NCBI RefSeq assembly: GCF_003096415.1 | Contig: NZ_QEKH01000004.1 | Span: forward strand, 124,001-188,000 | Origin: Victivallis vadensis | GTDB lineage: Bacteria; Verrucomicrobiota; Lentisphaeria; Victivallales; Victivallaceae | DNA: 64,000 bases | Reading direction: 5' to 3' | Part shown: in pieces, positions 33,800-45,100 of the stretch | How the letters are laid out: the number at the start of each line of letters is the position of its first letter | Numbering within the stretch: position 1 is the stretch's first letter | Notes under the pieces: model-generated | What the model saw: the letters and a program-made list of their open reading frames with translations, nothing else | Databases searched by the model: none | What the model was told of the DNA's origin: nothing | Program-made: the position numbers and the translations under genes

Positions 33800-36421
33800 A
33801 TGAGAAAGATCCGCTGTTTTCTGTTTTTGTTCCTGTGGTCCGCGGTTCCGTTTTTTTCCATCGCCGCCGGAGACCCGATCCGGGAGGCCCGGCCGGAAGA
33901 GCCGGCCCGGATCGATTGGAAACGCGGCGAGCTCCAACTGTTTCCGCTGACTGCGCAATATATCGTCGTGGCCGGCGACTACACCGACATGCTGGATTCC
34001 CAGCTGCTCCAGAGCTACGGCAAACGCCTTATGCAAGTGGAAAAAGCCTTTTCCGCCGGCAGGCTCAAACCGTGGGCGTTCGAGTTCCGGTACAATTTCG
34101 CGGCGCAGGAGATCAGCGGCCGCTACCATCCCCAGTTGCGGAACCGCTTTGAAAACAAGGACTTTTTCCATATCTCCGTCGACGGACACCCCGAAGCCGT
34201 CGCCGCCAACGGGTACTGGCTGAACGCGATCGGTCTCTGGCGGGTTCCCCGTGCCGGAAGGCGCGACCACTATCGCGTCCAGGCCGCGGAACTGATTCAC
34301 TTCGCCTACCTGAAACTGGCGGAACCGCTGAAAAACGGCCAGATCCTGACGGTGACGACCGGCGACGGCAACCAGGCTCAACTGAAATACGACGACGCGA
34401 CGACCCTTTCGCGCGCGATCAAGGTGAATCAGGAGGGATATTCTACCGAAGCGGGAGAAAAGTACGCCTATCTCGGGATGTGGCTCGGCACTCTGGGCGA
34501 ACTTCCGGCGGAGGAGTTCAACGGCAGGGAGTTCCGGATCTGCCGGAGCTCCGACGGTTCGGTCGTCCACACCGGAAAAATCGCGCTGCGCAGCCGGGAG
34601 CAGTTCCACCGGCACAACCAGAACCGCTACCGGCTCAACGGCGAAACCGTAATGGAGCTGGATTTCTCCGATTTCAACACGCCCGGCGATTACTTCATCT
34701 CAATCCCCGGCGTCGGCCGGTCATGGGAATTCAAGCTTGCTCCGACCGCGTTCGACCGCGCTTTTTACGTGCAGATGCGCGGCCTTTTCCACCAGCGCAG
34801 CGGAATCGAAAAGAGCGCCGCCCTCACCGGCTGGCCGATGCCCGCCCGGCAGAAAGGCTCCTGGCGCGGCGGCTTCGCGCCGAACGACCAGCACTACAAC
34901 GCCCAAAGCGGCTGCTTCCGCGATTCCGCCGGAAAGGCGATCACGGTCCGCCCCTTCGATATGATCCGGGCCACCGCCACCGAGGAGTTCCTGCCCGAAG
35001 TCTACGGCGGCTGGTGGGATGCCGGGGATTTCGACCGCCGCACCTACCATTTTCAGATCATCGAGGACCTGACCTCCGTTTATCTGATGTTTCCGGAGAA
35101 TTTCAGCGACGGGCAGCTCGACCTCCCCGAATCCGGCAACGGCATACCCGACATTCTCGACGAAGCGGCCTGGGGAGCCGACGTCTGGCGGCGCGCCCAG
35201 AATGCCGCGGGCGGCGTCGGCTGCTGGCTGGAAGCGGTTTCGCATCCCCAGCGCACCGATCCCTTCAACGATCCGCCGCGCTACTATCTGGCGCTTCCCA
35301 CCCGCGAAAGTTCGCTCGAATACGCCGCCTATGCCGCCAAGCTCGCGTTCGCGCTGAAGAGGGCCGGGGCACTGGAGAAGGCCCGGCTGTTCCACGACTC
35401 CGCCGCACGGGCGTTCCGCTACGCGCTGGAACCCGCCAACCGGCAGAAAAAGGAGTTCACTCTTCCGAAGGTCGGCAAGGTGACCTATCAGGAGCCGGAG
35501 GAGCTGCCCCGCGACCTGATCTACAAGGCGGCATTCAACCTCTACGCCTTCGACGACAGCTGTGAAGAGTATCAGGCCTATCTCGGCAAGGAGAATTTCA
35601 ACGCCGCGCTGCGGAGCTGCTTCGACAACCGCCGCAGTCCGTATTTCCTGTCCGAATTGATGGCCTCTCCCCGACTTGCCTTCATCAAAGCCGCCCAGTA
35701 CCGGAAACGCGCAGTGGAGGAAGCGGGGAAGCTGCTGAAAACCCAGCAGGAGCTCGCCTACCGCAATGTACACTGGCCGCTGGGGCACGGCTTCTTCCTG
35801 TTCATGCGCTGGGGGGCTTCGCTGCCGTTCCAGAAAGGGCGGGCGCTGGTCGCCGCATGGAGCGCCTCCGGGGAGAAACGGTATCGCGACGCGCTGTTTC
35901 TGCTCGGCGACTGGATGCTCGGAGCCAACCCGATGGGACGGAGCCTGACCACCGGACTCGGCAAAGTCTATCCGGTGCGCCTGCTGTCCCATCCGCAATG
36001 GCTGATCGAGGAGACGGTGCCCGATCCGATTCCCGGACTGACGCCCTACACCTATGCCGGTCCCGGCTCGGCCGCGGCGCGCGAAATGATCTATCTGCTG
36101 CAGTACCGGCCCCGCAAGGATTTCGATTACCCCGGCGTTCAGGTCTCGCTGATGCCGCACGCACTCTCCGACCGGCAGGACCTGACGCCGCAGCAGGCCC
36201 GCCCGTTGCTGGACCCGTATATTCCGCTGTGGCGGAATTTCGCGAATCTGGAAGGCTTCGACGTTGCCGCCAACGAGTTCACGGTCTGGGAAACCATCAG
36301 CCCCGCCGCCGCCGGCTTCGGGGTCCTGATCGAACCCGGCATGAAGCCGGACCCGGCATGGAAAAAGGTTCAGCCGCAGAAGGATATCAAAAAGATTCCG
36401 GGCCGTCTTTTTCTGCCGTAA
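33800..36421 (+). CDS. Secreted glycoside hydrolase family 9 enzyme
   Basis: An 873-residue protein. The signal peptide is at about 1-24 (RKIRCFLFLFLWSAVPFFSIAA). An N-terminal region of about 200 residues is not recognised. A CelD-type Ig-like domain follows at about 205-310 (IKVNQEGYSTEAGEKYAYLG). The GH9 alpha/alpha barrel covers about 320-870: YGGWWDAGDFDRR (about 400-412, catalytic Asp), LDEAAWGADVW, WMLGANPMG and FDVAANEFTVWET (general-acid Glu at about 824). GH9 enzymes cleave beta-1,4-glucans or related chains by inversion. The ATG at 33800 is preferred over a GTG two codons upstream; no clear Shine-Dalgarno is visible. It stands 18 bp after the MGMT-like gene. Confidence 0.92.
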   Translation: MRKIRCFLFLFLWSAVPFFSIAAGDPIREARPEEPARIDWKRGELQLFPLTAQYIVVAGDYTDMLDSQLLQSYGKRLMQVEKAFSAGRLKPWAFEFRYNFAAQEISGRYHPQLRNRFENKDFFHISVDGHPEAVAANGYWLNAIGLWRVPRAGRRDHYRVQAAELIHFAYLKLAEPLKNGQILTVTTGDGNQAQLKYDDATTLSRAIKVNQEGYSTEAGEKYAYLGMWLGTLGELPAEEFNGREFRICRSSDGSVVHTGKIALRSREQFHRHNQNRYRLNGETVMELDFSDFNTPGDYFISIPGVGRSWEFKLAPTAFDRAFYVQMRGLFHQRSGIEKSAALTGWPMPARQKGSWRGGFAPNDQHYNAQSGCFRDSAGKAITVRPFDMIRATATEEFLPEVYGGWWDAGDFDRRTYHFQIIEDLTSVYLMFPENFSDGQLDLPESGNGIPDILDEAAWGADVWRRAQNAAGGVGCWLEAVSHPQRTDPFNDPPRYYLALPTRESSLEYAAYAAKLAFALKRAGALEKARLFHDSAARAFRYALEPANRQKKEFTLPKVGKVTYQEPEELPRDLIYKAAFNLYAFDDSCEEYQAYLGKENFNAALRSCFDNRRSPYFLSELMASPRLAFIKAAQYRKRAVEEAGKLLKTQQELAYRNVHWPLGHGFFLFMRWGASLPFQKGRALVAAWSASGEKRYRDALFLLGDWMLGANPMGRSLTTGLGKVYPVRLLSHPQWLIEETVPDPIPGLTPYTYAGPGSAAAREMIYLLQYRPRKDFDYPGVQVSLMPHALSDRQDLTPQQARPLLDPYIPLWRNFANLEGFDVAANEFTVWETISPAAAGFGVLIEPGMKPDPAWKKVQPQKDIKKIPGRLFLP

Positions 36422-36535
36422 CCCTCCGGGTCGCACGGGCGGACAGTACAGTCAGGCAAAGGTTGGCCTCCAAGACCATTTACGCGGGCGGCAAGGTGCC
36501 GCTGCCGGATGCGCACGCCAATGCCCCTACGGGGG

Positions 36536-37072
36536 GCGTGCGACCAAGCACAGGCAAGGCATTGGTCGGTCTGCATAACCACTTACGCGGCGCACAAATA
36601 AAGCCGCAATACCCTTTACGCGGCGCACAACAAGCGCGGCAAGCGCCGCGAACGAATGTGAGGGCATTATTTTGCAACAGCAAAATAACGAGGAACGGTA
36701 GTGACGAAGCCGAACGCAGTGAGCGAAGCCCCCCTGGCGTAGCCCGCAACGCGGGCGATGAAGGGTTGGCTGCCGCAGGCGGACAAGTAAGCGGCGAAGC
36801 CGCGCCCGCGAGCGGAAGTGCTCCGCAACCGGACCGGCCTCCGCCACCGGCGAGGGGCTCCGGGGGACGTGCGCGGCGTCCCCCGGAGCCATCCGCAGGC
36901 CGGAGGTGCGGTGCTCACTACCCTCCGGGCGCCATGCCTGTTATTGAGCTCGAAAGTTGTTACCCTCCGGGCGCCATGCCTGTTATTGCGGCAATGCAAA
37001 GTCGAAGATAAAACTCACGCGCGACTTGGAGTGCGGAGATGAATCTCCGCACTCCAAAGACGCTTCGCGTCG
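36536..37072 (-). repeat. Long dispersed repeat, copy B (about 540 bp), inverted relative to copy A
   Basis: It occupies the gap between the convergent genes ending at 36421 and 37103. Read on the minus strand it aligns with copy A from the GACGCGAAGCGTC hairpin and the 32-bp palindrome (37026-37057, identical to that of copy A) through to the GGTTATGCAGA region. It is longer because of internal duplications: a 28-bp direct repeat (36919-36946 and 36961-36988) and a doubled TTACGCGGCGCACAA unit (36583-36626). Bases 36422-36535 beyond the repeat show no gene. Confidence 0.9.
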
Positions 37073-37102
37073 CAGGAGCAAGCCCAAAGGCCCCCGTCAG
37101 GT

Positions 37103-38671
<1,569 letters not shown>

Positions 38672-38692
38672 CGTTCCATATCCTGCTGTTCT

Positions 38693-39928
38693 TCAGCCCA
38701 AGTTCGCGTTGCGGATCCGTTCGACCGCCTCCCGGGTCCGGTTGCGGTCGCCGAAGGCAGTCAGCCGGAAATATCCCTCGCCGCCGGGGCCGAAGCCCAC
38801 GCCGGGCGTGCCGACCACCTGACAGGTGTTTAATAATTTATCCGCAAAACTCATGGAGTCAAGCCCGGCGGGCAGCTTCCACCAGATATACGGCGCATTT
38901 TTCCCGCCGAACACCCGGTAACCGGCCGCCTCCAGCCCGTCGCGGATAATCGCGGCGTTCTCCATATAGTAGTCGATCACCTCGCGGGTCTGGCGCATTC
39001 CGCCGGGCGTGTAGACCGCTTCCGCGCCGCGCTGCACGATGTAGGAGACGCCGTTGAACTTGGTGCACTGACGGCGCAGCCACAGCGCATTCACGCTCTG
39101 CGGCACTCCCCGGTCATCGCGCCGCTTCAACTCTTTCGGCACCACGGTGAACGCGCACCGCACTCCGGTGAATCCGGCGGTCTTGGAGAAGGATTTGAAT
39201 TCGATCGCAACCTCCCGCGCTCCCGGAATCTCGTAGATGCTGCGCACCACGCCCGCCTCGCGGATATAGGCGCTGTAGGCGCTGTCGTACAGGATCACCG
39301 CCTCATGCTCTTTCGCGTAGGCGACCCAGCGGGCCAGTTCTTCGCGCGGCAGAACAGTGCCGGTCGGGTTGTTCGGACTGCACAGATAGATCAGATCCAC
39401 CGGTTCCCGCGGAAACGCGGGGGCGAATCCGCTCTCCTCCGTGCCGGTCAGGTAGGTGATCCCGGCGAAGCGGCCGGACGGCCCGAATCCGCCGGAACGC
39501 CCGGCCATCACGTTGCTGTCGAGGTAGACCGGGTAGACCGGATCGCCGATCGCGACGCGGGCGTCGGAGCTGAAAATCTCCTGAATGTTGCCGACGTCGC
39601 ACTTGGAGCCGTCGCTGACGAACACCTCGTCGGCAGCGACTTCGACGCCCAGCGGCGCATATTCGTTGGCGATGATCGCTTCGATCAGGAAATCATAGCC
39701 CTGTTCCGGGCCGTAGCCGCGGAAGGTTTCGGCGCTGCCCATTTCGCCGACCGCGCGGTGCATCGCGTCGATCACCGCCGGAACCAGCGGGCGGGTCACG
39801 TCGCCGATTCCAAGCCGGATGATGTCCGCTTCCGGATGGGCGGCCTTGTAAGCGTCGGTTTTGCGCTTCATTTCGGCAAACAGATAGCTGCCGGGGAGTT
39901 TCAGGTAATTGGAATTGATACGGGCCAT
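38693..39928 (-). CDS. dapL: LL-diaminopimelate aminotransferase
   Basis: A 411-residue fold-type I PLP enzyme, the usual length. [17 protein letters not shown] at the start, [33 protein letters not shown] and the PLP Lys in [12 protein letters not shown] are diagnostic. It converts tetrahydrodipicolinate to LL-diaminopimelate with glutamate as amino donor, bypassing three steps of the classical lysine pathway; DapL is typical of Chlamydiae and other PVC bacteria. GAGGTG lies before the ATG at 39928. A longer reading extends upstream through dapF. It lies 5 bp after dapF. Confidence 0.95.
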   Translation of the reverse strand: MARINSNYLKLPGSYLFAEMKRKTDAYKAAHPEADIIRLGIGDVTRPLVPAVIDAMHRAVGEMGSAETFRGYGPEQGYDFLIEAIIANEYAPLGVEVAADEVFVSDGSKCDVGNIQEIFSSDARVAIGDPVYPVYLDSNVMAGRSGGFGPSGRFAGITYLTGTEESGFAPAFPREPVDLIYLCSPNNPTGTVLPREELARWVAYAKEHEAVILYDSAYSAYIREAGVVRSIYEIPGAREVAIEFKSFSKTAGFTGVRCAFTVVPKELKRRDDRGVPQSVNALWLRRQCTKFNGVSYIVQRGAEAVYTPGGMRQTREVIDYYMENAAIIRDGLEAAGYRVFGGKNAPYIWWKLPAGLDSMSFADKLLNTCQVVGTPGVGFGPGGEGYFRLTAFGDRNRTREAVERIRNANLG

Positions 39929-39933
39929 CGGGA

Positions 39934-40764
39934 TCACCTCGTTTCGGTATACTGCCCCCGGAACACCTCGCAGGCGGGGCCGGTCATATAGACATGATTG
40001 TCGTTCAGCGAATAATCGATCTGGAGTTCGCCGCCGTCGAGCAGCACGGTGATGCAGCGGGCGGTGCGGCCGGTGACCACGCCCGCCACACAGGTCGCGC
40101 AGCTGCCGGTGCCGCAGGCGAGCGTGACGCCGCAGCCGCGTTCCCACACGCGCATTCGCACCATCCGGTCGCTGATCACCTCGACGAACTCCACGTTGGT
40201 CTTGTTGGGGAACAGCGCATGGCACTCCACCTGCGGCCCCCACTTTTCCAGCTCGACCGCGTTGATGTCCGGCACGAAGATCACCGCGTGCGGATTGCCC
40301 ATCGACACGCCGACGGCGGAGAACTGCCGCCCCGGCAGTTCGATCGCGAGATTTTCGGCGCCGGAAGCGGGATCGCCCGCGACCGGGATCTCGCCGCGCA
40401 GCAGATGCGGTTCGCCCATGTCGACGCGCACCGAACCGTTGTCCAGCACCTTCGGACGGACGATTCCTCCACGGGTGTGCAGTTCAAATTCACTGCCGGC
40501 GGCGAGTTTGTTTTTGCGGATGTACAGCCCGACGCAGCGGGTCGCGTTGCCGCACATTTCGGTTTCGGTGCCGTCGGAGTTGTAGATGCGCATTTCAAAG
40601 GCGCTGCCGCCGAGGGGACGGACGGTCACCACGCCGTCCGCGCCGATTCCGAAATGGCGGTCACACAGATGCTCCGCGCTCCCCCGGAAATCGAAGCCGG
40701 GATTCTTCTCCGGTTCAACGATCACGAAATCGTTGCCCAGCCCGTGCCACTTGGAAAATTGCAT
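39934..40764 (-). CDS. dapF: Diaminopimelate epimerase
   Basis: A 276-residue cofactor-free epimerase. [10 protein letters not shown] at the start, RHFGIGADG, the first catalytic Cys in [11 protein letters not shown] (about 73) and the second in ACGTGSCAT (about 220) are all present. It turns LL- into meso-diaminopimelate for peptidoglycan and lysine. It starts 2 bp after gltD and precedes dapL by 5 bp, so the two last steps are made together. Confidence 0.96.
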   Translation of the reverse strand: MQFSKWHGLGNDFVIVEPEKNPGFDFRGSAEHLCDRHFGIGADGVVTVRPLGGSAFEMRIYNSDGTETEMCGNATRCVGLYIRKNKLAAGSEFELHTRGGIVRPKVLDNGSVRVDMGEPHLLRGEIPVAGDPASGAENLAIELPGRQFSAVGVSMGNPHAVIFVPDINAVELEKWGPQVECHALFPNKTNVEFVEVISDRMVRMRVWERGCGVTLACGTGSCATCVAGVVTGRTARCITVLLDGGELQIDYSLNDNHVYMTGPACEVFRGQYTETR

Positions 40765-40766
40765 GG

Positions 40767-42155
40767 TCAGTTTCCTCCGTGAAATGCGTCATTCACCCGG
40801 TGCGCCGTCCGTTTGCCGTCCGCCAGCGCCCGCACCACCAGCGATGCGCCGTTCGCGGTGTCGCCGCAGCAGAAGATGCGGCGCGCCGGGTCCTCCAGCA
40901 CCCTGCCGCGCGGATCGACCGCGAGGCCCAGTTCGGCGGCGACGCCGTCGGGCCGAACGCCGGTGAATCCCATCGCCAGCAGCACGAGGTCCGCCTCGAT
41001 CCGCCGCTCCGAACCGGGAATTTCGGCGAATTTGAGGGGTCTTCCGGCGGGGCTGAACTCCCACTCGACTTCGACGGTTTCGAGTGCGGTCACATGGCCG
41101 CGCTCACCGGCAAAGGCTCTGGTCGAAATGTTCCACCGCCGTTCGCCGCCCTCCTTGTGGCTGGAGCTGGTGCGCAGCACATAAGGCCACATCGGCCACG
41201 GCGTCGAAGGCGAACGCTCCGCCGGCGGTTTCGGCATGATCTCGATCTGCAGCACGCTCGCCGCCCCCTGCCGGATCGACGTGCCGACGCAGTCGCTGCC
41301 GGTGTCGCCGCCGCCGATCACCACCACGCGCTTGCCGGCCGCAACGACCGGGACGGTGGCGAGTTCGCCGCCGACCACCCGGTTCTGGCCCTGCAGAAAT
41401 TCCAGTGCGAAATGAATTCCCGCCAGTTCGCGCCCCGGCAGTTTCAGGTCACGCGCCTCGGGCGTGCCGACCGCCAGCACCACCGCGTCGGAGCGCCGGG
41501 CCAGATAGGCCGCCGACACATCCTCGCCGACACGGGTGCCGCACACAAATTCGATGCCGGACTGTTTCATCAGTTCAATACGGCGTTCGATCACCTTTTT
41601 GTCGAGCTTGAAGTCAGGAATCCCGTAGCGGAGCAGTCCGCCCGGCGCGGCGTTCGCCTCGAACACCGTCACCAGCCAGCCGAGCCGGTTCAGTTCGTCC
41701 GCCGCCGCCAGCCCGGCGGGGCCGGAGCCGATCACGGTCGCGCGCCTGCCGTTGCGGCGAGGCGGAGTGAACGGCTTCACCCAGCCGTTCTGATAGGCCT
41801 TTTCGACGATCGCCTTTTCGATCTGGCGGACCATCACCGGCTCATCGTCGATGCCGTCGGTGCAGGAGCCTTCGCAGAGCGCCGGGCAGACGCGGCTGGT
41901 GAACTCAGGGAAACTGCTGGTCGAGGAGAGGATCTCCCACGCCCCGCGCCAGTCGCCGGAACACGCCGCCGCGTTGAATTCCGGAATCACGTTCCCGAGC
42001 GGACACCCCGCGCCGTGGCAGAACGGAATGCCGCACCCCATGCAGCGGGCGGCCTGTTCGTGAAGTTCGGCGCACGACAACGGGCGCTCGACCTCCCTGA
42101 AGTCCCGGCGGCGCTGTTCGGCCGGGCGGTAGATATCGTCTATTCTGTGAGTCAT
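40767..42155 (-). CDS. gltD: Glutamate synthase (NADPH) small subunit
   Basis: A 462-residue subunit. The N-terminal iron-sulfur region has CAELHEQAARCMGCGIPFCH and a CPALCEGSC motif. Two dinucleotide folds follow: ATVIGSGPAGLAAADEL (FAD) and VVVIGGGDTGSDCVGTS (NADPH). LLAMGFTG and a final GDTANGASLVVRAL complete the pattern. It passes electrons from NADPH to GltB, which forms glutamate from glutamine and 2-oxoglutarate. It is 18 bp after gltB. Confidence 0.96.
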   Translation of the reverse strand: MTHRIDDIYRPAEQRRRDFREVERPLSCAELHEQAARCMGCGIPFCHGAGCPLGNVIPEFNAAACSGDWRGAWEILSSTSSFPEFTSRVCPALCEGSCTDGIDDEPVMVRQIEKAIVEKAYQNGWVKPFTPPRRNGRRATVIGSGPAGLAAADELNRLGWLVTVFEANAAPGGLLRYGIPDFKLDKKVIERRIELMKQSGIEFVCGTRVGEDVSAAYLARRSDAVVLAVGTPEARDLKLPGRELAGIHFALEFLQGQNRVVGGELATVPVVAAGKRVVVIGGGDTGSDCVGTSIRQGAASVLQIEIMPKPPAERSPSTPWPMWPYVLRTSSSHKEGGERRWNISTRAFAGERGHVTALETVEVEWEFSPAGRPLKFAEIPGSERRIEADLVLLAMGFTGVRPDGVAAELGLAVDPRGRVLEDPARRIFCCGDTANGASLVVRALADGKRTAHRVNDAFHGGN

Positions 42156-42173
42156 GATGCTGTCTCCTTATCC

Positions 42174-45100
42174 TCAATTCATTTCGCCGCGGCGGTCGAC
42201 GGCCTCGGCGTCCTCGCGGGCCATGCGGCCCAGCGCCTGCCGGTACTCGACCGGGAACACCTTCACGAACTTCGCGCGCTCGTTGGTCCAGTCGTCCAGA
42301 ATCGCTTTCGCCCGGGGGCTGCCGGTGCGGGCCAGATGTTCGCGCAGCAATCCGGTCAGCTCGGCTTCGTCCTCCGAATCCGGCAGGATGCTCTCAAGGT
42401 CCACCGTGCCGACGTTGCAGCGCAGGTCGAAGTCATCGGATTCGTCGTACACGTAGGCGAGGCCGCCGGTCATGCCCGCCGCGAAGTTCACGCCGGTGCG
42501 CCCAAGCACCGCCACGCGGCCGCCGGTCATGTATTCGCAGCCGTGGTCGCCGACGCCCTCTACTACGAGGGTCACGCCGGAATTGCGGATCGCGAAGCGT
42601 TCGCCCGCCTGCCCGTTGATGAAGATCCGGCCCGAAGTGCCGCCGTAACCGATCACGTTGCCCGCGATCACGTTGGCGCCGGGATCGAACGAGGCCTCCC
42701 GATCCGGCCGGATCACGATCACACCGCCCGAAATCCCCTTGCCGACGAAGTCGTTGGCTTCGCCCTCAAGCTCGAATTCGATGCCGGGCGCGAGGAACGC
42801 GCCGAAGCTCTGGCCCGCACATCCTTTGAAGCGTACCTTCAACGTGCCGTCGGGCAGCCCCGCCGCACCGCGCCGCGCGACCAGTTCGCCGGAAAGCTCG
42901 GTGCCGACGGTGCGGTCCACGTTGCAGACCGCGCACTCCAGCTCCGCCGGAGTTCCGGCGTCGATGTGCGGCAGCAGCGGCGCGAGCAGATGCCGGCGGT
43001 CGAAATTCTCCAGCTCCTCCGGGGCGCGGGCCGGATCGAACCGTACCTTGCCCCGGACCACCGGCGTCAGGATTTTGCCGAAGTCGAGACGGCGCGCCTT
43101 GTAGAAGTCGATCGCGCGGTTCATTTTCAGCAGGTCGGCGCGGCCGACCGCCTCGTCGATCGAATGCAGTCCGAGACGGGCGAGAATTTCGCGGGTGTCC
43201 TCGGCGATGAAGCGCAGGAAGTTTTCGATATACTCCGGCTTGCCGCAGAAGCGTTTGCGCAGCTCCGGGTCCTGCGTCGCGACGCCGACCGGACAGCTGT
43301 TCTCGTGGCACTTGCGCATCATCACGCAGCCGAGGCAGACCAGCACCGTGGTCGCGAAGCCGAACTCCTCGGCGCCGAGCAGCGCGCCGATCACCACGTC
43401 GCGGCCGGTCTTGAGCTGGCCGTCGACCTGAAGCCTGACCCGGTCGCGCAACTGGTTCAGCACCAGCGTCTGCTGCGCTTCGGCGAGGCCGAGTTCCCAC
43501 GGCAGCCCGGCGTGTTTGATGCTGGTCAGAGGCGAGGCCCCGGTGCCGCCGTCATGGCCGCTGACCAGCACCACGTCGGCGTGCGCCTTGGCGACGCCCG
43601 CGGCGACGGTGCCGACGCCGACCTCCGAAACCAGCTTCACCGACACCCGCGCCGCCGGGTTGGCGTTGCGCAGGTCGTAGATCAGCTGCGCGAGGTCCTC
43701 GATCGAATAAATATCATGGTGGGGCGGCGGCGAAATCAAGCTCACATTGGGCATCGAGTGGCGGATGCGCGCGATGAAGGCGTCCACCTTGTGCCCCGGC
43801 AGCTGCCCGCCCTCGCCCGGCTTCGCGCCCTGCGCCATCTTGATCTGCAAATCCTTCGCATGGCGCAGATAGTCGATGGTCACGCCGAAGCGGCCGCTGG
43901 CGATCTGCTTGATCGCGCTGGTGCGGTTTTCTCCGTTCGGGCCGGGCGTGTAGCGCATGGAGTCCTCGCCGCCCTCGCCGCAGTTGCTCATGCCGCCGAG
44001 GCGGTTCATCGCGATCGCGATCGCCTCGTGCGCCTCCGGGCTGAGCGAGCCGAGCGACATCGCCCCGGAGACGAAACGCTTCAGGATCGATTCAACGCTC
44101 TCGACCTCGTCCAGCGGGATCGGAGTGGCGGGGGCGAATTCAAAAAGCCCGCGCAAAGTGCACAGGTGCTTCGCCTGGTCGTCGATCAGCTTCGAATAGC
44201 GGTTGAACGCCTCGCGGTCGTTGGTGCGGACCGCCTGCCGGAAAGCCGCCAGAGACTCCGGCGTCCACAGGTGATTTTCACCACCCCGGCGGAAGCGGTA
44301 CTGGCCGCCGTCCGGCAGCAGGTTTTCGCCGCGGCCGAGCGCCGGGGCGGCGGCGGCCTCGCAACGGCGGTTCGCTTCGGCGGCGATTTCGTCGAGGCCG
44401 ATGCCGCCGATCCGGCTGGCGGTGCCGGGGAAATAGGCGTCGATCACTTCGCGGTTCAGGCCGACCGCCTCGAAAATCTGCCCGGAACGGTAGCTGCGCA
44501 GCGTCGAAATGCCCATCTTGGACATCACTTTCAGCAATCCCTTGTCCACCGCGTTGATGTAGTTGCCCGCCGCCGTGACCGGATCGACCGGAATCGCGCC
44601 GGAGCAGGCCAGCCCGGTCACGCTTTCCAGCGCGAGATACGGATTCACCGCCGTCGCGCCGAAACCGATCAGCAGCGCGAAGTGCATGATTTCGCGCACC
44701 TCGCCGGACTGCACGATCAGCCCGGCCTCAGGGCGCAGCCCGGCGGCGACCAGCGCGCGGTTCACCGCCGCCGTCGCCAGCAGCGACGGGATCGGCACGC
44801 ACTTTTCCGACACATTGCGGTCGGAGAGCACCAGAATCCGGCAGTTCTCCCGCACCGCCTCGACCGCGTCTCGGGCGAGCTTTTCCAGCGCGAGTTTCAG
44901 CACCGCGCCGTCGCCCCCCGCCGGGAACTCCATCGGCAGCACGCGGGACTGGAAATCCTGCCGGCCGACCCGTTCGAGCCTCGCGAGCTCGTCGTCGGTC
45001 AGCACCGGGCGGTTCAGCTTGATCAGCCGGGCGTGCGCCGGAGTTTCGGCGAGGATGTTGCCCCGGTTGCCGATGTAGGTGGTCAGGCTCATCACCAGCT

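Noticed and set aside
36919-36988. CRISPR-like direct repeats
   Set aside because: Only two 28-bp units with a 14-bp gap, inside the dispersed repeat and with no cas gene near.
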